DNA from: Paralvinella palmiformis
Lineage: Eukaryota; Annelida; Polychaeta; Terebellida; Alvinellidae
Direction: 5' to 3'
DNA length: 64,000 nt
Assembly (NCBI GenBank): GCA_025642065.1
Contig: JAODUP010000414.1
Coordinates: 238,501 to 302,500, forward strand
Part shown: piece after piece, positions 14,401 to 23,134 of the stretch
Layout: each line of letters begins with the position of its first letter
How positions within the stretch are numbered: the stretch's first letter is position 1
The notes under the pieces: model-generated
The model's input: only the letters and a program-made list of their open reading frames with translations
What the model was told of the DNA's origin: nothing
Databases searched by the model: none
Program-made: the position numbers and the translations under genes

Positions 14401-17400
14401 AAATTTCCTCGAAAGCAGACACCCTCTCTGCAAACTAAAATTCACCTCAGTTATAATCTTCTGTCTATGATTGGTTCATCACTTATACTTATCACAAGAG
14501 CCTAGGGTGAGCTGGCCACTCCCGGTCAGTTTACAATTTTTGGCGAGAAACTCATACTTACATTGTTTGATGATGGCCTCGAGTCTCTGCCGGAATCTCA
14601 GCTTCATGTTGGCGAATTCTTCATTCAGTTGCTGCTTCTCATTGAGAATCCTGCGAATGTGAGCGTTCGTGCTCTGGACCATGCTGTAGAAGAGGTTGGC
14701 ATTCTTCCGATTGCAGTCACCCCTTTCCAGCCATGTCACCAGTACATGGGCTGCCTGCAGAAACGTCTCATCCGCTGAGAGAAAAATGCACGAATGCTCA
14801 AGATATGATCATTCTAGAAGATTCATTTCATCTCTAAAAAACATTTGACCCAGTTATATGTGTTACCAAAATGTACTCAAATGTGGGGACATAAAATTCA
14901 AGAAAAATATATATTTAAGTAGGCACATATATTCAAGATAAACTATTCAAAATATACATATACTGGGCTGAACTATTTCTTGAATATCATTCACACCCAA
15001 CAATAGGTAAACCACTTTTTGCTTTAACCTCACAACATACATTTTAATTTTTCCAACAGCAGGGAGGCTTCGTGTTCAGAGAAGTGAACCACAGGAGGTG
15101 GCGAAGGTGGTCGGAACTTCTCCTCTTCAATGCGCATCCGATGTCTCTCTTCACGGGCATAAGCTCGCTGTTTACACTCCCACTCATACAGGTCATCGCG
15201 GGCTTGTGCATAGTCCACATGAATGCGACCCGTATTAGGCTTCTCATCCTTGTTCTCGATCTTTATCCTGTATCCTGAATATAACAATGAGCGTACCGAT
15301 CAGCTTACAAATATATCGAACTAAAAACACTATTGTTGGAAATATTCGTATTGTTGTTATAATATAAAATGAAACAAATCTGATATGTAAAAATGAGGTC
15401 GAGTTAGTCACACCACAAATATCATATTTTATTTGACGATCAACATTTAACAAATGCATTGACAACATTGATATATCGCAAATATCTTTTATTCAGACGC
15501 AAAATGCTGATAGGTCTTTGGGCTTATGTACTACTACCAGCAAACAAGTCTTAACTTTTATAACGTTCAATGGAACTTTTACAGTGAACTTTCCATTTTC
15601 TCCCTTGATCTGGTGCATTCGTGAGATATTTTCAAGGTCAACTGACTGGTGACAGTATTTTTCGCACACACTTCACATTGAATCAAATCAAATCATAACA
15701 CAACAATGACCTTGGTGCATTGTTACAGACTTCCATCAGTTGTCAAGTTTAGTGTCATACAATTATTTTTAATGATAAATTGTAACCAGGCAACAAAATG
15801 ACAATAACTACTTACCCAAGGAAGGTTTAACTTGTCTGACTGTAAGTAACTTGATGAAATTATAGCACGAGATTAAATTCAGATGACGCACTGAATACAT
15901 TTTAATGAAACTGACGCATAAAACTTCGACTCAGAAGTGAAACGATGCTTTCAGAATCATATTAGAATAATAATGGCCGAAATGGGAGTTTTTAACGTGG
16001 CTGGCAACCTCAAATGAGGGAGGTGCAAATGGTCTGTAATTTATAGCTTCTCCACAGAGACTAATTCTAATTAAATTTAGAATAAAATGGCATGTTCGGT
16101 GGAGAAAACCTTGCCAGTTGCCTGGTTGGATGAAAAACTCCCCCTACTATAGTGCCACAGCCGAGGCGCGAACCTGCGACCTCCCGTACAGAATGACCAT
16201 AGCCATAGGTAAATAGTCTCACGCTCTACCTATGTGGCCAAAGATGGAGGTCACTTGAAAAAAGTCAATTTATTTAATTTTATGGCCATTTTTCCATCTT
16301 AAGAGGGAGTTGGCCAGGCAACTAGCAATAGCCCAGAATAACAAAGTCTACTTTCCCCGAGCATCTGGAGTTCTGATAATTTTGATGTTAGTTCAGCAAG
16401 AATCTTACCTGACAAATAAAGGCATCTTTCCACACATTCTTCCATCTCAAACCGTATATGGGCAAAGTTTTTCTTGCTCATCCGAATGCTACATATGGGA
16501 CCGCAGTTCTGAAAGATTTCTCGGAGGATGTCCTCCGTCATGAGTTCGGGCAATCCACCGACGAATACCGTACGACAGCCCGGCGGTCGTTCACGAGTTG
16601 ATGGGGGTGGTGCATCTGGATGAACAGAAAACAGATTTATAATCAAAATATTACCATCAACTTAATTTCATATTTATGTATCATTAGAAATATAACACAC
16701 TACATGTTGGTTTAGATGCGAGACATCGCCATTTTCCAGCAACTGTTGTACAGCACAGCAGACTAAATGAGCCAGGCTACCCTTCAGATGTAGCCAGGCT
16801 AAGATTTGAACCCAGAAACATTAGCCCTCTGACCAGCTGTGTAACCGCTAAATGACAATGCCAATTTTATTTCAGTTCCACTGGCTTCTTGTACGTTTCA
16901 GATCACTGTACAAGATCCTGTTTCACACATTCAAAGTACAGGGTGGAACATCATCACGAATGAGACTGCGCAATCTGAGCCCCGTTTACTTTTGACAGTA
17001 CCAAAAAGTCACACAGCAATGTACGGAGAGAAGAAAATAAAGAAATATTTTGTGATGTTCTTAAAACCTACTTATTTAAATTAGCCTATTTATAATATGT
17101 AAACCAGTTTATTTCTACAGAAAGAGCTTAGAACATGTTTTAATTTTGTTTGAAATATAAAATGCCTTAGAACAATTCAAGTTGAATAAGGCACTATATC
17201 AAATATTATTACTATTATAATAGATCTTTATTAGAGCAATACAATATGGTGCTATATAAAGTATTATTATTATTATCATAAATGGAGTCTAGAATGTTGT
17301 ACAATGGACCAAACTAAGACATTTTTATTAACTGTTATATATCATTTGTCGTAATAAGCCGAGTTTAAACCTGTAGGAGAACGGCGTTAATATTTCGAGT

Positions 17401-20400
17401 GTGATCCCATACAAGGAATGAGACCTTCCCACCATTTTCCTTAGTGAGCTCCGGTGGCCCAGCGGTTAAGCACCCGGCACTCGGTGCCAACGGTCGCAGG
17501 TTCGAACCCCGCAAGAGGTCGAAACTTTTCCAGGGATTAATTTCTCGGCTCACTACATCGTGGGTGGCTGACCACGTTAAATGGTGCTGCCGTCTCCACA
17601 GAATTATTTAAAATAAAGGGGGACGTTAAACCCCCCCCCGAGGACGTAAACACTCTGGCAGTGACCACGCTCAGGGTATTTCGGCTCCATCTTTCCGTAC
17701 TGCTCCCCTGTGAGTGGTCGGGGAGGAGATTTCTCAACCACTCCAACATAGAGGCTGTGCTGATTAAGCGACAGCCTGGGGATTCTCCCCGAACAACAAA
17801 ACAAAACCATTTTCCTGAACCTTTTCTCACTATTTAAACAGATAATAATACCAATACTCAGTTAGCAGCCGACATATAAATATGTTTGTTCTGTTCCGGA
17901 TCATTTATAATCCATATATATCAAACTACACATTACTACTTTTGGCGTAAGGCACGTGTAGAGATGTACTGCTCGGCAATTTTTTAATATATCACTAGTG
18001 ACCTGTAAAGGTAATGAAGTCAAAGATGAAACACCTGTCAAATATGCCCACGCCTAGGTTCGAACTCTGGTGGTAGTGATTTGTGGTCCAACACGTTACC
18101 AGTTAGATCGCAGAAACAGTCAAATGACATAACGATATTGATGTTTGCGTGTGCAATAATTGATCGTTTGTGGATATCATACCTAGGTGAGAAAATTTCT
18201 TATATAATACAATAACACAGTATATCAGGAAGTCTAACTGTTCGTGGGTATAGTCTGGTTTATGTCCTGTATAAATTCATTATCAAAAGGCAGTATTCAG
18301 CTGTCACAGATAAGTTCATACAATTATAAATGCTATTATATATTATATATACAATCAGAATAATTACATAAAATCTCCATAAATCCTACAGTTTGTTTAT
18401 GTTTCGACAACCTTGATGTGCAACTTAAAAAACAAATGCACTCATTTTGTTTCCAGTTTTAGCAGTTTTTTGTGAATCTTCAGTGAACAGTGTGCGAATC
18501 AATTGTGATTTGCAAAAAAAATTAAATTTTCTGAGATTCATATTACAATTCTTGCCCTGAAAATCTAACTTCTAAATCATGAGTTGAATTTAACTTATAA
18601 ATTGATTTGTCGTTGAAAGATTTCAGAATCGGTCAACAATCCACTTCATCTTATATATTAAGCTGACATATTAAGTTGACATCTACCAACTGATATATAG
18701 TCTGCAGGCGAAAACCAACACTTACTGGGAGGTGGAGGATATAAAACGCAACTCTTCAATGTTATTATCTCCTTGTGTACTGGACCATCCATCGGTGGTG
18801 GCATTGGACCCATGTAGCCCGCGTAAGGCTAAATATAAAATAACATAGGTAAATATCTACGTGCACAGACACAGACACACACATCTGTAGTAATTATGAC
18901 AGATGTATGCTTATTATTATTATTATCATTTTTCATCATCATATTAGTAAATCCAGGGTCACCTGGTTGTAAGCAGTCATCATCATTGATGGGTCGAGAC
19001 CCATCATATTTGGGCCAATCATTGGACCCCATGGGCCCATATTAGGTCCCTGGATCTGGCCTACGGGACCAGCCATGCCGGGTATACCTCCCACCGGGGC
19101 AGTCACAGAATCTGGACTCTGTGTCATGTTTTCTGAATTGAAAGAAAAGCACGAGATTAATGTTTCACGCAGACAACACGGATAGATAAAAACTAAAATT
19201 ACAGGAACAGTTAATATGATTTCAATATGTAATGCTTATAAAAGTAACCCAAAATCCCACAATAATACTCACACTCTAGATGATATTGTAGATATAAGGA
19301 AATAATCCATTAGGGCTTCTCGAAATGCCAGATTGTACAGTAGGATTGGAAAAGTTTCATATTTTGACTACATTTGGTACATGTAGCCATCTGGATGCAG
19401 ATCACGTTAGGTTACAGATGTTCGGGCTTAGCCATCCTCATGACCTTACCTGACCTAATACTAAACCTACTACTAACTGATGCAGTCATCAGTTCACTTC
19501 CATAAATCTGACAGCTTGGCATATCTTTGAGTTCTAATATTACAAAAATCTATATAACTATTATAAGGAATTTACGCTGTATAGTTTTTTGTGAGCCATT
19601 TCAGTCAAATACAAGACTATTTGGACCAATCATAAATAATGTCAAAATCTGTAAACGATCACCCACACACTAAATAATACAACTCAAAGTGCTGATTATT
19701 CGAAAGCTTCTGAATGCCGACGTCACTTGAACACAGCAGTTTGACCTGAAGTCTGTAGAGCCCATACAATAGCAGGTAAACAAGTGTGAGCGAAGAATTA
19801 TTCCAGAACAAAACGCAATTATCTTGTTATAATTGCGTCATGAATGACATCAGAGCATTTCAGTTTCTCCTTCCCCCATTCGAATTTGGCTTCCTGTGCA
19901 ACCATAATGACGGCCCTCCAGTAATTTTGATTATTTCCCTATATTTATGATATCAGGTATATTTCGTGATTATTATTGTGGAATTTTTGGCTACTGTTCT
20001 AAGCATTGCATATTTAAGAAATATTTTCTGAGGGTGGACTGTCCCATTAAGACAAAAACATATAATTTTTTTATATAGAAAATGACAGAGCAGATTAATA
20101 ACTATTATAGAAATGAGGTCAGGATCAATAACCAATATCGAACACACTGACTGACCGTTTCCCGATTACAATTCGCACACTACGAGCATCATTATGAGCC
20201 CCACATGATATAAAAATAATTTTTATACAATTCTACCACCAGATCGGCACAAACTAATTAGCTACGTACGTCGTTCATCTTTACCATTGCCATCCTTCAC
20301 AATGGCCACCGGTGGCTTTCCTTTGTTCGTGTTGAACTGTAATGGCTGGTTGTTATTCGATGGATCCATCATCGGAGGAACGGGACCAGCCATTATGTTC

Positions 20401-22768
20401 ATCGGATGCGCCATCTGGGGGCCAATGGGCTGCGGTACCGGCGGACTGGGTCCGACTGAAATTGTTACCAATTGGCTGATCATACATAGTTATTCTAATA
20501 GAATGTCCGCTTAAGTGTACAACTGTCATCAGGCGTGACAGTGGCCTTTGGAAAAAATTGATGAATATACTTATATTTATGCTATATGTACAAAACAAGG
20601 TAATTCCAGCTTTAAATACACTATCAACATCAGAAAAAACCCCAAAATTAAAAACAGTAACTAAATTCTTCACCTGCATGCATGGTTTCCCAAACATAGG
20701 ATTTACCTTCATAATACACTTTGCCCTCAATTTATTAAACAGTTTGCCCTCATGCAAAAATAAACTGTTGTCTTTAAGGTTGGCTTGTTTTGTCTATTAT
20801 TAAAAGTGAAGTTCTTCCTAATAAAATACAAAATTCAAATTTGGATATTGTGTACTGTTGCCAAGCGAGAGCGATGACAATGCGTCCGTACAAATTTGAG
20901 TCGTCCAGGGTCTGTGGCTATATACAAGGTACTGTTAATGTGTTGGCTGGCTCATCTTAGGAGTCCAGTCTTAAATGACTCCAGTGACTGAGCTGCCGCA
21001 ACATCTGGTGGGAGGAGGCTGTTCCATAGTCGGGCTGTATCCGGGAAGAAGGAGTGCTGCGTAGTCATTGTTCTGCAGTATGGGATGAAGAACTTTACAG
21101 TGTTCCCTCTGGTTGCTGATATCACACGGGTCAGAGATAGGACCACACTGGGATGTACCCCAGTCCATGATGATGATGATTAACGTTTTATTTACACTCT
21201 TGTGCATCTGGTAGGTTAAATGGGCCAAGCGGCCTCCAAAGGTAATGAAGCGAAGTCAGACACCAGGGCATGGATTGCTCAGTGCACCATCGCCATCTTA
21301 TTTAATATAATAAGGATCAGAAATGGAATTGGTCTTTATAATTAATTCACAAGTGGAAGTAGTATAGTTTAACTGATACCAAATCTGGAAATGAGGACAT
21401 GTGACCTAGGTTTATTAATATATCATTATCAGTGCAAATAGGTCATATAGTTTCACTTTCCTTTTACTAGTTTTCGGCACGAGAGTGGCCATTGGAAAAA
21501 AGGGGATGATGGTGATTGATGTTATAATGGCATTTTTGTGCACAAGGTAGGCTAAATGGCCAAGCGACCTCCAAAGGTAATGAAGCTAAGTTGAAGATGA
21601 AACACCCTTCAGATATGCCCACCTGAAGAAACAACCTTCAATCCCATCCTAATTCTCTGACTGTGAGATAATTACCAACAATTTTATAGATACTTCTCTG
21701 ACTGCCGGCAGGGCTGAAAATTTAGCGGTTGCCAACTTGCCCCTGGTGACTATTTGTTGGTAAGGGTGACCATTTAATTCCAAATACTCGCCCGTCAGAT
21801 GACCGTGCTGTCTGACTGCGAAATCATTTGTGGTAAAGCAGAGATTCCATATACGAGTAATGCGAATCCGAATGTGACATTGTGCTAGCATGTGCGACAT
21901 TGCTGTATACATCATTCATGTGTTTCAGACACCCCTGTCACCTTCTGACCTATTTTTCTTGGGAAAGTCTGCCTGGACCCTGAATCAGATGGTTGAATCT
22001 GGAATTTTACGACCAGGGCAGTAAAATTCAAGACTCTTGGCTACCTAGAAAGCTGGAAGACCTTGGTTATTGTATAATGACCATGGTTTGAAGTTGGATT
22101 TGGAGGAATTAATTGATAGACTTTTGAAAATTTATATGTAATCTGTATTATTATTGTTCCTTTTTTTAATCTGACAGTCCAGCTAAATAAAGTTTTTTTT
22201 CTTGTTGGGGTATAGACTGTTTTATTTTGCCACCAAATCCAATCCAAAATTTTCTTGGTAGGCTTATAGCACCCCTGCAGCATTTGGCTCACTGGCTGCA
22301 CCACTCCCCTTCCAGGGCCACTAACATCAGATAAGGACCACTAACTTTGAAAGTTTGTGGTCCTGTGGCCCACTAACTTATTTGTCCTAATCTGTGCCAG
22401 ATATTTTAATAATAGTCTAAATAGGCAATTATCTATAAGCCAAACTTTGAAAATAAAAATACACTATTTAAAAAATATATAATATTGGTATTTATTACTT
22501 CTGAAATAAATAACTATCAAGTGTAGTTATCCAAGGAATTACCGGCATTTTATTAAATATACATTATTATTAAGTGGCGAAATGTCTCCGACCTGTTGAA
22601 TTAATGGATGAACTTCATCTGGCTTCATGATGAAGCCAGATTATCAGTAATCAGGCAAATTAGCTAACCCCCTTGGCCAGGCTTGGGCCCCTAGATTCGG
22701 CTACAACAGTAACTAAAAGGTCAACGAAATTTACCAGATTATTCAGAAACATACTCACCGCCATACAT
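2748..22768 (-). CDS. ENOX1: ENOX homologue (ecto-NOX disulfide-thiol exchanger), 11 coding exons, 3' end outside window
   Basis: ENOX proteins are copper-dependent cell-surface hydroquinone/NADH oxidases with protein disulfide-thiol interchange activity (family knowledge). Joining 22768-22759, 20455-20270, 19132-18963, 18828-18726, 16615-16409, 15274-15041, 14774-14562, 12223-12117, 10778-10649, 7156-6972 and 2801-2748 gives 533 codons in one open frame, with GT-AG at each junction. Residues 1-156 are rich in Pro, Met and Gly. An RRM starts near 172 with RNP2-like TVFVGGL and RNP1-like KKNFAHIRF. Then come the family blocks ARDDLYEWECKQR, FYSMVQS, QKAWDHFSKAQRKN, EMEMSD and LKEENDSLKCQLEAYKNEV, the last probably coiled coil. 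The family is usually about 610-640 residues, so the last 100-150 are missing to the left. ENOX1 and ENOX2 cannot be separated; an invertebrate probably has one pre-duplication gene. Confidence 0.9.
2876..3055 (+). repeat. Dispersed repeat R3, copy 1
   Basis: It is similar to 13214-13385 in the same orientation, sharing GGATGAGAACAA, GAGCCACC, GGCATCCTGAGATTAT, AAATATTTCAAAAA and GCCGATCCG. The nature of the family is unknown. The arbitrary plus strand is given only to show that both copies agree. Confidence 0.85.
4009..4077. repeat. (CA)n(TA)n microsatellite
   Basis: A CA run followed by an uninterrupted TA run. Confidence 0.95.
4463..5095. repeat. Inverted-repeat family R2, right copy
   Basis: Opposite orientation to 1812-2215 and longer, because it has extra internal sequence. 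The two copies enclose about 2.2 kb. Confidence 0.6.
6972..7156 (-). CDS. ENOX1: ENOX exon 10 (coiled-coil segment)
   Basis: It encodes residues 455-515, with QLKEENDSLKCQLEAYKNEV, then LLKLE, and ending ALQGMQQ. The heptad-like Leu spacing suggests a coiled coil. The acceptor is TTTTTTACAG and the donor GTAGGT. Confidence 0.93.
7258..7434 (-). mobile_element. tRNA-derived SINE family A, minus orientation
   Basis: It shares the family core GAAACACCCTTCAGATATGC, GGTAATGAAGC and GCTAAATGGGCC. The tRNA-like head, with a box-B-like segment, is at the right end. About 177 bp, old (many substitutions). Confidence 0.8.
8205..8835. repeat. Dispersed repeat R1, copy 2 (uninterrupted)
   Basis: Colinear with copy 1 at 477-1455 but continuous. 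It lies in the ENOX intron between exons 10 and 9. Family unknown. Confidence 0.85.
10649..10778 (-). CDS. ENOX1: ENOX exon 9 (acidic EMEMSD segment, basic run)
   Basis: It encodes residues 411-453, with REEAEMEMSDSEDAEGS followed by KKKK. Vertebrate ENOX has EEEMEMSDDE then a short basic stretch at the same place. The donor is GTAAGT. Confidence 0.9.
10779..12116 (-). other. ENOX1: ENOX intron 8 (1.3 kb)
   Basis: It holds a GT run (11308-11334), a TA run (11395-11423) and a CTTCC-rich tract (about 11140-11190). No gene was seen. Confidence 0.6.
12117..12223 (-). CDS. ENOX1: ENOX exon 8 (QKAWDHFSKAQRKN block)
   Basis: It encodes residues 376-410. QKAWDHFSKAQRKNLDLWRK is one of the strongest ENOX signatures in the window. 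The acceptor (ACTTAAAG) has a weak pyrimidine tract; the donor is GTAAGT. Phase fits both neighbours. Confidence 0.93.
12224..14561 (-). other. ENOX1: ENOX intron 7 (2.3 kb)
   Basis: It contains repeat R3 copy 2 (13214-13385). The remainder has no recognised gene or element. Confidence 0.6.
13214..13385 (+). repeat. Dispersed repeat R3, copy 2
   Basis: See the copy at 2876. It lies in the ENOX intron between exons 8 and 7. About 170-180 bp, roughly 80% identical. Confidence 0.85.
14562..14774 (-). CDS. ENOX1: ENOX exon 7 (NQFYSMVQS-type helical region)
   Basis: It encodes residues 305-374, with TWLERGDCNRKNANLFYSM and VQSTNAHIRRILNEK, followed by a charged helix. The acceptor is TTTCTCTCAG and the donor GTAAGT. 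Confidence 0.95.
15041..15274 (-). CDS. ENOX1: ENOX exon 6 (RRM end and EWECKQR block)
   Basis: It encodes residues 227-303, with GRIHVDYAQARDDLYEWEC, REERHRMRIEEE, PPSPPPVVHFSEHEA and a leucine-rich end. It is near-colinear with vertebrate ENOX1/2. The donor is GTATGT. Confidence 0.95.
15275..16408 (-). other. ENOX1: ENOX intron 5 (1.1 kb)
   Basis: It carries a family D SINE (15965-16245) and otherwise featureless AT-rich sequence. Confidence 0.6.
15965..16245 (-). mobile_element. tRNA-derived SINE family D, minus orientation, copy 1
   Basis: It is about 85% similar to 30354-30606, sharing CTCAAATGAGGGAG, TCTGTAATTTATAGCTTC, GTGGAGAAAACCTTGCCAGT and CGAACCTGCGACCTCCCG. The right end reads, on the minus strand, as a tRNA-like head with a box-B-like GGTCGCAGGTTCG. 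Confidence 0.85.
16409..16615 (-). CDS. ENOX1: ENOX exon 5 (RRM domain)
   Basis: This is the most diagnostic exon: PPPSTRERPPGC, then RNP2-like TVFVGGLPE and RNP1-like SKKNFAHIRF, ending LYLSG. The STRERPPGC lead-in and KKNF.HIRF core are ENOX-specific within the RRM superfamily. The donor is GTAAGA. Confidence 0.95.
16738..16858 (-). mobile_element. Degenerate tRNA-SINE-like fragment
   Basis: It contains CTAAATGAGCC, CCCTTCAGATGTAGCC and GATTTGAACCCAGAAA, reminiscent of family A in minus orientation but strongly diverged. Confidence 0.4.
16873..17280 (+). mobile_element. Non-LTR retrotransposon 3' fragment
   Basis: One frame reads FHWLLVRFRSLYKILFHTFK, the post-RT LHWLPV-R--YKI-L-TFK motif common in animal LINEs. 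It is followed by degraded coding sequence and an AT-rich tail with GGCACTATATCAAATATTAT then ATT repeats. It is 5'-truncated and not functional. Confidence 0.65.
17443..17808 (+). mobile_element. tRNA-derived SINE family C, copy 1
   Basis: The head reads GTGAGCTCCGGTGGCCCAGC with box-B-like GCAGGTTCGAACCCC. The body contains GTGGGTGGCTGACCACGTTA and GAGGCTGTGCTGATTAAGCG. About 365 bp; a second copy is at 56728-57081 in the opposite orientation. Confidence 0.85.
18000..18118 (-). mobile_element. SINE family A fragment, minus orientation
   Basis: It shares GGTAATGAAGTCAAAGATGA, GAAACACC, ATATGCCCAC, GGTTCGAAC and GTGGTCCAAC. The 3' body is truncated. Confidence 0.75.
18726..18828 (-). CDS. 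ENOX1: ENOX exon 4 (linker before the RRM)
   Basis: It encodes residues 123-156, including PVHKEIITLKSCVLYPPPP, which matches the KEIIHCKSCTLFP-type segment just before the RRM of vertebrate ENOX. The intron between exons 3 and 4 is only 134 bp. The acceptor is TATATTTAG and the donor starts GTAAG. Confidence 0.88.
18963..19132 (-). CDS. ENOX1: ENOX exon 3 (Gly/Pro/Met-rich)
   Basis: It encodes residues 67-122, including GGIPGMAGPVGQIQGPN and GLDPSMMMTAYNQ. The LDPSMMM block resembles the FDPSLNMM block of vertebrate ENOX1. The acceptor AATTCAG is good. The donor GTGACC is weak after +2, but the junction to exon 4 keeps phase 0. Confidence 0.8.
19133..20269 (-). other. ENOX1: ENOX intron 2 (1.1 kb)
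   Basis: Mostly a dispersed repeat (R4, 19199-19650). The rest is unremarkable. Confidence 0.6.
19199..19650 (+). repeat. Dispersed repeat R4, copy 1
   Basis: It is similar, in the same orientation, to 56090-56500, sharing ACAGGAACAGTT, TATAAAAGTAAC, GGAAATAATCC, TAGCCATCTGG-like blocks, ATAAATCTGACAGCT and ATAGTTTT. It has no coding potential and the family is unknown. Confidence 0.7.
20270..20455 (-). CDS. ENOX1: ENOX exon 2 (Pro/Met-rich amino-terminal region)
   Basis: It encodes residues 5-65, beginning GPSPPVPQPIGPQ, low in complexity and rich in Pro, Met and Gln. The acceptor is CAATTTCAG and the donor GTACGT, leaving a single C that completes a Gln codon in exon 3. Vertebrate ENOX has a comparable low-complexity amino terminus. 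If the start were the in-frame ATG at 20483, the exon would extend to that position. Confidence 0.7.
20948..21165 (-). mobile_element. LINE 3' terminus, minus orientation
   Basis: The minus strand encodes HSFFPDTARLWNSLLPP, then SLESFKTGL, the typical carboxyl end of CR1/Jockey-like non-LTR retrotransposon ORF2 (SFFPRT--WN-LP---- SL--FK--L). The element is truncated and abuts a SINE. Confidence 0.7.
21168..21265 (-). mobile_element. SINE family A 3' half, minus orientation
   Basis: It begins (plus strand) with GATGATGATG tail repeats, then GTTTTATTTACACTCTTGTG, GGTTAAATGGGCC and GGTAATGAAGCGAAGTC. The tRNA-like head is absent. Confidence 0.75.
21505..21640 (-). mobile_element. SINE family A, minus orientation, head truncated
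   Basis: It shares TTTTTGTGCAC, GTAGGCTAAATGG, GGTAATGAAGC and GAAACACCCTTCAGATATGC, and stops before the box-B region. Confidence 0.8.
22759..22768 (-). CDS. ENOX1: ENOX exon 1 (predicted, 10 coding nt: M-Y-G plus one base)
   Basis: The minus strand reads ATG TAT GGC G and then a consensus donor GTGAGT. The leftover G joins the TC that opens the next exon to make a Val codon, so the phase fits. This is a prediction from phase and splice consensus only. The alternative is an ATG at 20483 that reads straight into exon 2 without splicing, but a plausible acceptor (CAATTTCAG) lies between that ATG and the Pro-rich sequence. Confidence 0.5.
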
Positions 22769-23118
22769 AGTTATTAAATTTAAGACAAAATTGTCTATTG
22801 TTAGTTATTAGATTATTTTGGCTACGTCTGTCTGTTCTACACTACCACTATGACTATTTGGCATACGTCGCATAAATACGGAGTCAGCGTTATTTTGTTT
22901 AATTTCGACATCCTAATATTTGTAAACCGGACAAATATAATGAAATTAATTAGAAACAAATAGTAATTAATTAACATAAATATATAGTAATAAAGATCGT
23001 CTACTGTAAAGCATGTTCAGCATGGCAGTGACAGCTTTTAAGCATGACGAAACAAATCAGAATGCTAACTTTAAATAACACGTAGGGAGCATTTAGTTTA
23101 ATCAATTGAGCCACGAAA
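22769..23118. promoter_or_regulatory. Presumed bidirectional promoter between ENOX (-) and MPI (+)
   Basis: About 350 bp separate the two predicted start codons, which point away from each other, so both promoters and 5' UTRs should fall here or extend upstream into it. The sequence is AT-rich with few CpG. I see no clear TATA/initiator pair that I would defend. The call depends on both predicted first exons being real. Confidence 0.45.
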
Positions 23119-23134
23119 ATGTCAGAGGGGAAAG
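23119..23134 (+). CDS. MPI: MPI exon 1 (predicted 16-nt microexon, MSEGK)
   Basis: ATG TCA GAG GGG AAA G is followed by donor GTATGT. The single G plus TA at the start of exon 2 makes Val, giving [19 protein letters not shown], which fits the short amino terminus of the family before the VF-L-C motif. No other upstream ATG/donor pair in the right phase was noticed. It rests on phase and consensus, without transcript support. Confidence 0.65.

Larger units (their letters stand above)
16616..18725 (-). other. ENOX1: ENOX intron 4 (2.1 kb)
   Basis: A nest of retroelement pieces: a degenerate SINE-like piece (16738-16858), a LINE 3' fragment (16873-17280), a family C SINE (17443-17808) and a family A SINE fragment (18000-18118). 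18120-18725 shows nothing. Confidence 0.6.
20456..22758 (-). other. ENOX1: Predicted ENOX intron 1 (2.3 kb)
   Basis: It contains a LINE 3' terminus (20948-21165, minus), SINE A pieces (21168-21265, 21505-21640), a 25-bp perfect palindrome (22617-22641) and an unrecognised 88-residue minus ORF (21649-21915). Confidence 0.5.

Noticed and set aside
20353..20757. 134-residue minus-strand ORF overlapping ENOX exon 2
   Set aside because: Out of frame with the Pro/Met-rich exon and no family similarity.
21649..21915. 88-residue minus-strand ORF
   Set aside because: No recognisable motif, and flanked by retroelement pieces; it may be a fragment but cannot be supported.
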